From Stratiolaelaps scimitus (Eukaryota; Arthropoda; Arachnida; Mesostigmata; Laelapidae): DNA of 64,000 nt. The notes beneath the pieces were generated by a model. That model searched no databases, was not told the DNA's origin, and saw only the letters and a list, made by a program, of their open reading frames with translations. The DNA lies in the NCBI GenBank assembly GCA_019614645.1, contig JABWDB010000012.1, positions 1,178,001-1,242,000 on the forward strand, written 5' to 3'. Positions 55,870 through 64,000 of this stretch are shown here, piece after piece (position 1 is the stretch's first letter; every line of letters begins with the position of its first letter). Position numbers and translations under genes: made by a program.

Positions 55870-58339
55870 ACACAAACATCGGGCAACCCTTCTGAATCCT
55901 GAGATAAAATACAAGTCAAGATTGGAAACTAGAGACACACAGTAACAGCTGGATGGTTCAACAGCACGACTAACCAGATGTTCTGACCATGCAGCAACAT
56001 ATACAGTGACGCAAATCATTCATGGTTCACGAGACGTAAGGTTATATATGAGATCATCCTTCTGTGACGTACGGTTCTAGTATGCGTAGGTTATGGGCAA
56101 TACGCAAGCGACACCTTCTGGCGGTGTTTACGCGGGTCGAGACCTTTATCGAGTCGCAATTATTTCCAACTGCAAAGTGACTAATGCGCAAGGTGAGACA
56201 TTCAAGATTAAGGAAAATAAACGAAATTGTTAGACCCTAACACAGAACATAATGTCTGCACGGTGTCGTATATGAAGTCATCTTTGCGTTCCTCACTTAA
56301 ACCATCCTTTTAGATGCCGTTAATTAATTGTATTGTAGAACGATTGGAAAGGTCATGGTGGTACTATCAGAGAGATGCGACAATATTGTACTTTGATAGT
56401 CAACCTATATATCTTCCCTCAGTCGTGTGATGCTGTTCATCCGTATTCCGTAATGACCATATTTGAGAGATAGCAGCTCCTGGTGACTTCAGTGTGAAGC
56501 CACAGTGGGCATTCATTTGTGAATCACTTCCGGGTTGGTTCTCTTACGAACATCCGAACGTGCGCATATATGCCTTCCAAAACAATGTCTTTACACTTTG
56601 ATTCGCTAGTTATTTCATATATATATATACATATATATATATATATTATTTTTTTTACCGTGTGTATGAACGGATTTCTTGTATTATCTAAACATATGTG
56701 GTTAGAAACATGCAAACTACAAAATCGACACCGGTAACCAACCGATCGCCAGGCACAGCAAAGGCTGTCTATGTATTCTTATTGCTTGTCACAGAACGTA
56801 ATCGCTGCCTGTGCTCGTATATCGTTCAACCACTACCGGTTTTGAATTCCTGTTTTGGTGAATAACCCGTGAAAGAGTCGGGTAGAATAGAATTACGCTG
56901 CACGGCCATCGACTTGCGGACACGGGGCCCATCGGCCCTACCTTTCATATCGTATATCTCTACTACTATTCTGTCACCTTTGCAAGGAAGATGAGCAAGC
57001 ATGTATATTGTGGACTCTCAATTGATCCAACATAACATATACTACTGTGATATCGGCCCGTATTCACCATTATTAATATATCTGTCTTGAGTGACCTTAG
57101 TCTCGAAGCAGTTATTAAGGTACTTGTATGATGCATCAAAAGCATCATTATTCGCTAGAGAACTTTAGTTACAATACGAAGTAGAATTCGACACATAATA
57201 AAAATTCGCATTATATTTTAGAGGTTTAAAAAACACGTTTTCAAAACGCCATACGTATTAAAAAGCCATCGAAATTTGGTTTCAAAAGGGGATCTTCTAT
57301 AAAAACAAATAATTTACAGTTCAAGCGATTTCTTTTGATCTGACTGAAGTTCTTCCACAGGTTCTAGAACCGTCGGCGTTTCGTGTATCTTATCAAAGAT
57401 TGTCGTCGTTATCGATGAGGATAAGCCTACTAGAAACTCGTCCGTATTCCAGGCTGAAATTTCCCTGATTTAATTAAATCTTCTTCTATCACCCGAGTGT
57501 ACTTATCATTTAAGTAAATGATAAGTACACGCGAATGACTTTTCGAAATGTTCCCGCGGCAGTGTCCTCATTTTCGAACTTATACAGCAAAAATTTGACG
57601 AATATGCTGCTTTTCACCTTTCATATCGATGCGTTTTTGAGGCCAAATGAAGCCTTGTTGAATGGAGCTGACTGTTCTAAACGATTCATCAAGGTCTATT
57701 TTGTGTACAAAGGAATCTCTTTCTCTGAAATGATTCTGTCTGGGAGAGCACTGCGTGCTGACAAGGAGATCTCCTACATTTATCTTAGCGTTGATCTCGG
57801 TTAAATAACGTCATGTACGCTCACCACGCATGGACAGCAGCACTCGTCCAGCTACACTGATCGATGGATATCAGAGAGCGAGAATCCGAAATCACCCTTC
57901 TCCTCTGTTACGGAGAGCTGGTGAGGTAAATAATATTCACGTGGGTATTCACGGTTAGTGGACGAAATGATTCTAATGTTATATAATAGAATCCGGGATC
58001 ACGACCTTATAATCTGTTTCATACAGATCGCGGAAGAAAATGCATAAATCATAATTGACTAGGGAACGTTTTTATTAAACACTCTACCGTGTTTATTATT
58101 ATTTACATTTCAAATTCCCCTTTAAGGTTTATGAATTTTCAGTATTTCTTTGGCTCCAGCGTCTTAATTTGTTAGCCTACACATATAAAACATCGTATGA
58201 GGTCGTTTACATCGTTTACTAGCTGAGTTCTTTTCAATATTTTCGATGATGATGACTGTATATCTGCCTAGCAGTCTTGCTGACAATGTCGGCATAGGCA
58301 CCAGTGTTCCGTCAATTCTCGCAGAAGGGAATGCTTCAT
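55870..58339. other. Intergenic / intronic, no gene seen
   Basis: AT-rich DNA with TA runs near 56619-56647 and a perfect 34-base palindrome at 57497-57530. An 89-codon open frame at 57535-57804 begins just past the palindrome but shows no domain. The 3' UTR of the RARS2-like gene lies just below 58340. Confidence 0.35.
57497..57530. repeat. Perfect 34-base palindrome
   Basis: Two 16-base arms (GTGTACTTATCATTTA and its complement) are separated by two bases. It could extrude as a hairpin or mark a foldback element end. Confidence 0.8.
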
Positions 58340-61300
58340 TTACATCTTCCTCAGTGGGCGCGCTCCAACAAGTCTGAGGCCACCAGCCAGACCTTCCTTA
58401 AGGCGCTCGAATAACAACATCCTCGTCTCAGCCAATTTTACATTTTTTTCTTTTGCCACCCGGGCAGTCCTGTAACCAAAAAATCACATAGTGATTGCTG
58501 TGCAGTTTTGAACTCGTGAAGCAGATGTTTGACTAAATGACTTAATCAATCCAGCGTTCAATATGCCTGGCGTCTGAGTTAATTACTTTAGTTAAGTAAA
58601 TCGTTTTGCACGAGGTTTGGGCTTACATCGTAAACGCTAACATCAGTTAGACTTAAACGAACACTACTGACGCAATAATAATAACTAAACGATGAGAACA
58701 ATAGTTAACCAATAATTATTCTGACACTTTTTAATAACCCCGTGTTTTCAATGTAGACAATGACTCTACGAAAAATGTAAACAATTAATTAGTACCCGAA
58801 TTAGCCTTTGCTACGACTTATCTATAATCAACAAATAGTGCGCGTAAGTCGTCATACTTCATCGTCTTGTTAATCGCATGTACAAGCTTGAACAAGTATT
58901 GCACAAGTTCGCTTGACTCCAAGATGGCGTCCGATCGGAGTAAACACTCTTCCATTTGGCCCAGAAGGATTAAGGCGTCACAGACATGCTTGTCTTGCAG
59001 AAGTTCGTCAAGGACTTCCTCGTGGTAATCGGGCTCAACCTGAGTGGTCGCAATATCACACCAAATACAAAGAACGAAATGTATCTATCCTTCAAAAATG
59101 TAAGCGCTCAACTGTTGAGTTTTTGCGCATTATATATATATATATATATATTATATATGTACTTCACATAGTCTTCAAAAAATAATTCCAATTATATTTT
59201 CTAAATACTTAAACCAGGCAAAAAATATTTCATTGTTGAAAAATACAATATTTAGTTAGTACACCATCTGGGCGCCATACCAGAAATAAATGACGAGTCG
59301 CCCGTAAAAATAAAAAATTGCATCGTTTGGCATATTTTTTTGTCAACGTACTCAATTTTGTGCCAATGTTAACGATAAAATTAGAAGTGGCTTCTGTACT
59401 AGAACTCTACAGAAAGACATAAATAAAAACAAGAAGGCCATGAAGCCCAAAATCCTTATCCTTAGAGCCCGTTGTATATATGAAAGCCCTGACTATCGAC
59501 TATTAGTTACCTCGTTGACTTCAAGGAGTGAACAAAGGCGGGCGTGACAGTACTGTAACGAAATGCCGGAATCGCCTTTTAGGGAGAAGCATTTCTCCCA
59601 ATCAAAGGTCTCCTCTTTCAGTCTTCGTGTTTTCAACGTATTTACGAAGACGGCGGCCAGTGCGAGATCAAGTGATGTCTTATCGTATTCTTCCGGGGCA
59701 ACCCGTGTACTGCTTGCCTCCTGCATTCCTGTATGGACCACAATTAGCGCAACAGACTCCAAATTAATTCATTCCCTTGGATTGTGGCATGTACTAAATG
59801 TGGCTAACATCGATAGTTTATTACATCATTTTATTAAATATTATCATAAATACAGAAAGAGGATGTGGGACACATATACATAGGTCTAAACTTTTTGAAA
59901 GCGCTAGGCTAAAGTTGAAGCAGAAGTGAGAGATGTGCTGGTTAACAGCTGTGTCTATGTGAATCTGATATGCCGATGGCATTATTAGAACGTGTTTACT
60001 ATTCTACATCACAACGCAAAAAATGTTCATTCAACTATTATTACTATATAAATGAAAGTTGAAAACAGAAAGAAATTGATATTGTTAGTTACCAAAGGTT
60101 ATATTAGGATATATCTAAATCAGAGGTATCGAGTGTTAATTATACGGAGTACGTGATGTGCAATAATGTCCTGATAAGCTTAACTAAAGTCCGGATCCTC
60201 TGGAACTCAATTAGGGTTATTATTGAGTCTACCTTTCTACTTTCACGATGTCTTATAATCTAAAAGTGTGCCTTTAGACTATGGGTTATACCTTTAAGTG
60301 CTCTAAGCTGTGCTTCTTCTATGAGATCTTCGAGAAACACGACTTGGCCGTTACGAGTGCTCAGTCCTTTGATGCGACTGAACTTGACGTGCACGATATG
60401 AATAGCGTCCTTCATTATCTTATCGAGGCATTTCTGTAGGTCAGAGAAGTGCTTTGCCTGCCCGTTGTCGACAACGTAGTATAGAGTATTGACGTTAAAT
60501 TGTTTGTGGCGCGAAATTGCCGCACAAATGTCTCGGGTCAAATAGAGTGATGACCCGTTAGACTTAACCAGGGGGACAAATGTATCTTCGGACAAGTACA
60601 GCCCTTGAAGGTCCCTACTTTCCTCAAGAAACCTTTGTTTGGTTAGCATGTCAATCAACTCTTGCGAATCTAGATGAAACGACGATTCGCCCTGTATCAC
60701 GTCGAACTTGACACCGAGCTTGGCGTAAATTTTAAAATACTCCTTAAGACTGATATGGCGAAAGTCAAACCACAGTTTTTTTAGGTTCTTATCACCCGCT
60801 TCGAGATTGGCAAAATCATCGAGCGCTTTCTGATTGAATTCCATGTCCTTCTCTGCCAGCTGATTACTTTTTACGTACACCTCGAGCAGGTGCTTAAGTG
60901 GCTTTTCTTTTAAGAGCTTTTCGTCGCCAAATTGTTGAAAACCAGCACTCAACAGCCCAAATTGCGTTCCCCAATCACCGAGATAGTTAATTCCGACGAC
61001 TTCATCACCGATATAGCGCTTCAAGTTGCAGATAAAATTCCCTATGATCGTCGAGCTGAGATGGCCCACATGGAATGGCTTTGCAATATTCGGCGAACTG
61101 AAGTCTATCGCCACCTTCTCCTTGGGAATAATTTCGGCGTAAACCCTTTGAGGATGTTTTTGACTTAGCAGATCATGGGCAATATCTTTTAAAGACACCT
61201 CAGCAGGTTCCACTTTTATGCATAAACGTTCCGCTCGAATACCCACACGTTCTGCGGTCTCCTGGAATACATATGTATATACATTATATATATATATATA

Positions 61301-61379
61301 TACATATATATATGTATATATAGTTACCAGATGTTTTTTTGCCAAGCTTGCCTCTCCCTCATATGTGTTCGTATTTTGT
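58340..61379 (-). CDS. RARS2: Mitochondrial-type arginyl-tRNA synthetase (5' end not resolved)
   Basis: Minus-strand exons 61379-61328, 61261-60292, 59728-59511, 59039-58858 and 58469-58340 join in frame (about 517 aa; RARS2 of vertebrates has near 580). The enzyme charges tRNA-Arg. The class I HIGH motif is F-H-V-G-H-L-S-S-T-I-I-G-N near the start of the big exon, followed by N-Y-L-G-D-W-G-T-Q-F-G. The KMSKS loop is replaced by G-L-S-T-R-N-G, as in RARS2 (G-M-K-T-R-R-G type) rather than the cytosolic form. Then come G-D-S-G-I-S-L-Q-Y-C-H-A-R-L and the helical anticodon-binding domain, ending R-L-V-G-A-R-P-L-R-K-M, the family tail. The N-terminal exon with the targeting peptide is not certain; 61786-61649 is a candidate but its phase does not fit. 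TA microsatellite in the intron at 61285-61321. Confidence 0.88.
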
Positions 61380-61648
61380 CTAAAATCAAAGAAAACGGCA
61401 CGACTGACTTTTTTCATATGATTCCAGATATTCAAATTCAATCAATAACCGTCACCCTTTTCACATTTCAAAGTATAGTTTAGGATTCCTAGCGTGTTAT
61501 CGTATGCTGCATCAGGCAGAAGTATAGCTCAAAACGTCTATCCATATTTAGGATCAATACAATTTACACTTCAGGTTATGTTTCACGTCACTTGATTTCT
61601 ATTCGCTTCTTGTTACATTGAGGATTAGAGTAAGGTTACTTTTCTTAC

Positions 61649-61786
61649 CGGTCGGAAGTAGACGTTGTTTGCTGACGTGACTATACATCCTAAAATTGAT
61701 CTCGGTGAAAAATGTTGCCGCCGCGCCTGTTCCTGTAGCTGCTCTGCCAGATGCAACTTTTTGCCAAAATATCGCAGTGACCTCAC
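61649..61786 (-). CDS. Candidate 5' exon, perhaps of the RARS2-like gene
   Basis: Between acceptor TTTCAG and donor CCGGTAAGA, 46 codons are open in phase 0: V-R-S-L-R-Y-F-G-K-K-L-H-L-A-E-Q then a basic stretch and S-A-N-N-V-Y-F-R-P. Arg-rich, acid-poor composition would suit a mitochondrial leader. Phase 0 at its end does not match the phase 2 needed by the exon at 61379, so a missing mini-exon or another gene is possible. Confidence 0.3.
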
Positions 61787-61789
61787 CTG

Positions 61790-64000
61790 AAAGCGATAGT
61801 GTCAAGGAAAAGCGTCCAATTATATATATATATATATGTAATATTCTACTTGGAAATGACGACGCAGCAACTGTATAAGTGCAGACTGTGCAGGTCGTTT
61901 TTTCGAATCGAGCGTACTCGTACTAGCGAACAACTTATAGAAATGCAATGAAAAAGAGAATATCGTCACCGAGAACTTCAAAGTTTAGTTAACCTGTTGA
62001 CTTGGTATTGTTTACGGGAAATAAGTACGATTCTAATGAATTCCATAATTCTGCAATCCAATTGCACGACATTATTATATTATAATCAAACAGTTTTTGA
62101 TAATTCTTATTATATTTGATATACTTACACCCATGCTGTGAAGTAGAGATCAGCTGACAGAATGTTTCCGCATGAATTCACCATAAACTTATTAAACTTA
62201 CGCAAACAGGCACACACACATGCATTTGTATTGCACTCACAATTTCAATAATACGGCAACGACTATGCCGCCTATATCTAGTCGTAATTTTGATATTTCG
62301 CCACCATCGTGAATAGTTGATGATCGACAAAACAGTCTACAAACAACAGAAATAGAAAAATATCGCAGTCTCTGCTATTGCAAGCACGTTTGCTCTGTCT
62401 CCGTGAACAGACCCTGCGCGCTCACGCGGCGCACCACAGAGCGTTGGCAACGTCAGGCCGTGGTACAATCTGTGGTACACCGCTGAGAACCACTATATTC
62501 CATCGGGTGCAAGGAAAGGGTGCGACAAAGTTGTGAGAAAGGGGGAGCCCGGTCTATCGCCGCTAATTGTTGCGATTGTCGTTGTTGACGATGTTGCGGA
62601 TGAGACCAGAAAGCGCCAGTATATATATATATATGTGTGTGTATATCTCCCGCTCGCGCGTTCTCTCTCTTTCACTCTGTATCTAACCAGCGCAGACTGG
62701 GTATCTGTCTGGGTGAAGAAGTGGTGCGTAAATGCCCGGATGATTTGGGCAGCCCTGACTAGGGGCCTAGCGCGCTGTTCTCTGTCCAGCCTCTTTACGA
62801 GCAGCGACGGATGAGTGTTCACCTGTTCGACTGCTTGCTTCTTTACTCTGTCTGCGCTCCGCTACTACTGTTGCCGCGCTGCTGGCAGTAGTGCTCATGG
62901 AACCCCTCTCACTTTCGGACCACTCCGGACAGCAGAGAAGGTAGCATTAGTAGTAGTTGTGGTTTTGTGGAAGAAGAACGCAGCAGTATATCGGCTCGCT
63001 TTCCTGATGCTCACACCAAGACGGCCAGTCCTGCAAGAACAGACACACTGGTACACTAGAAAGGCGACCGTAGATAGAGACTCTTCGCTCTTGTTCTCTG
63101 AAGTGCCGTTTCTTCGTGGAAATGTCCCCCGCATCGCCTTACCTTCCCCCTCGCCAATAGAACGAGAGGAGGAGAGCAAGATAGAGAGAGAGAGAAGAGA
63201 TAGCGATTATTACCGTAGCGGTATTTGCACAAATCGAATGTGCGGCGAAGAGCTCCTAGAGATAAGGGATTCGCGCAGCAAATTTCAGTTGTACGAAGTG
63301 AAGTAATTCGGTTGCAGTGAAAGGTGTATCGCACTGCGTTTAGTGTTGTTGGCCTGAAGACACTGAAAACGGTGTCGGTGCCTCGTGCGTATTATTGCTA
63401 CGAAGGCTCTAAAACATCAGCTCCGAAAATACAGCATTAACGACGTTACTTGCTAAATTCGTGTCAAAGTGGATGTGAAACTCGATGAGGTGGTGGCTGT
63501 TGCAATTATCTCTATTTCTATAGACACCTACCGGCTATGTACAGCTGATCTCTGTTCTACCATCTGGTTGTCGTGTGGAATCAACTGGTTTCTATTTTGC
63601 TCGAGTGTTATACTTCTCTTCGCTGCTGTTTTTGCTCGATCTGTGATTCTGTGGTGTCTGTGTCAGCTGAAAAGTGAAAGTGAAATCCAAACTAGGGTTT
63701 TCAACCAGTTGAAAAGCGGCCACTTTTTTAGACTACACCCATTCCATACCGGACTTTCTACTACTACCTTCCATACACAGCTTGTTAATTATGGTAAGAA
63801 CCTCTATGCCACATTACATGGAAACAATGCATGCGAACACTTAAGCGTACTATTCTATCTATTACTCTCTAGTCGCTTATATCACGACGGCTTATTCTTT
63901 TAGTGAGAGCAATAAAGAAAATTCAGATCGAGAGTGTTAAGCTTATGGTGAATGCGAAAATGTCCCGGTGTTATCTATCTACACAGGTAGCACTAGAGAA
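61790..64000. other. Upstream of RARS2-like gene; possible 5' region of a plus-strand gene
   Basis: 62.4-63.5 kb is GC-richer with CT/GA tracts and a TATATA run (62622-62636) before pyrimidine-rich, initiator-like sequence, like a divergent promoter and long 5' UTR. Open frames (62815-63306, 63469-63903) start at weak sites and show no domain, though the latter has a hydrophobic stretch. I make no gene call. Confidence 0.3.

Noticed and set aside
63469..63903. 144-codon frame with a hydrophobic stretch
   Set aside because: It starts at GTG in a presumed 5' UTR-like region; no ATG context, domain or splice support.

Overview
The window is animal nuclear DNA: AT-rich, rich in TA and trinucleotide microsatellites, with short exons split by GT..AG introns. 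I infer a parasitiform arachnid (mite or tick; a mesostigmatid such as Varroa would fit). The reasons are a tandem family of secreted Kunitz proteins and a tandem pair of small six-cysteine secreted proteins, both of the kind common in ticks and mites, beside ordinary metazoan genes (a calcyphosin-like EF-hand protein and a mitochondrial-type arginyl-tRNA synthetase). The species is not proven by the sequence.

Layout. 0-6.4 kb (+): last exon of one Kunitz gene, two complete five-exon Kunitz genes and one decayed Kunitz exon. Both complete genes encode a signal peptide, a reduced five-cysteine Kunitz domain and a normal Kunitz domain with a seventh cysteine. 7.5-9.9 kb (-): three-exon BTB/POZ protein. 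12.4-13.7 kb (-): a large exon of an orphan protein. 16.4-18.9 kb (+): tandem six-cysteine secreted proteins. 20.1-21.0 kb (+): a two-exon orphan gene with a clear TATA/initiator promoter, where a small poly(A) retroposed fragment with 14-bp target duplications sits at the start site. 22.0-28.2 kb (-): many small exons that by phase and alignment form one secreted protein built from roughly eight or nine diverged copies of one module; I know no family for it. 30.6 kb (-): a reverse-transcriptase fragment. 34.6-42.6 kb (-): calcyphosin-like gene in four exons, with a perfect 41-bp-arm hairpin in its last intron. 48.3-51.9 kb (+): a three-exon secreted protein of about 1,030 residues, mostly acidic/lysine-rich disordered sequence with a cysteine-bearing C-terminal part. 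55.45 kb (+): a probable first coding exon followed at once by a tRNA-derived SINE whose relative lies in a Kunitz intron at 4.7 kb. 58.3-61.4 kb (-): RARS2-like gene. The remaining stretches are mostly repeat-rich intergenic or intronic DNA.

All exon borders were read by eye from splice motifs, phase and paralogue alignment; no search was run. Strongest calls: the calcyphosin-like gene, RARS2, the two Kunitz genes and the six-cysteine pair. The most interesting candidates are the module-repeat gene, the double Kunitz architecture and the acidic secreted protein.
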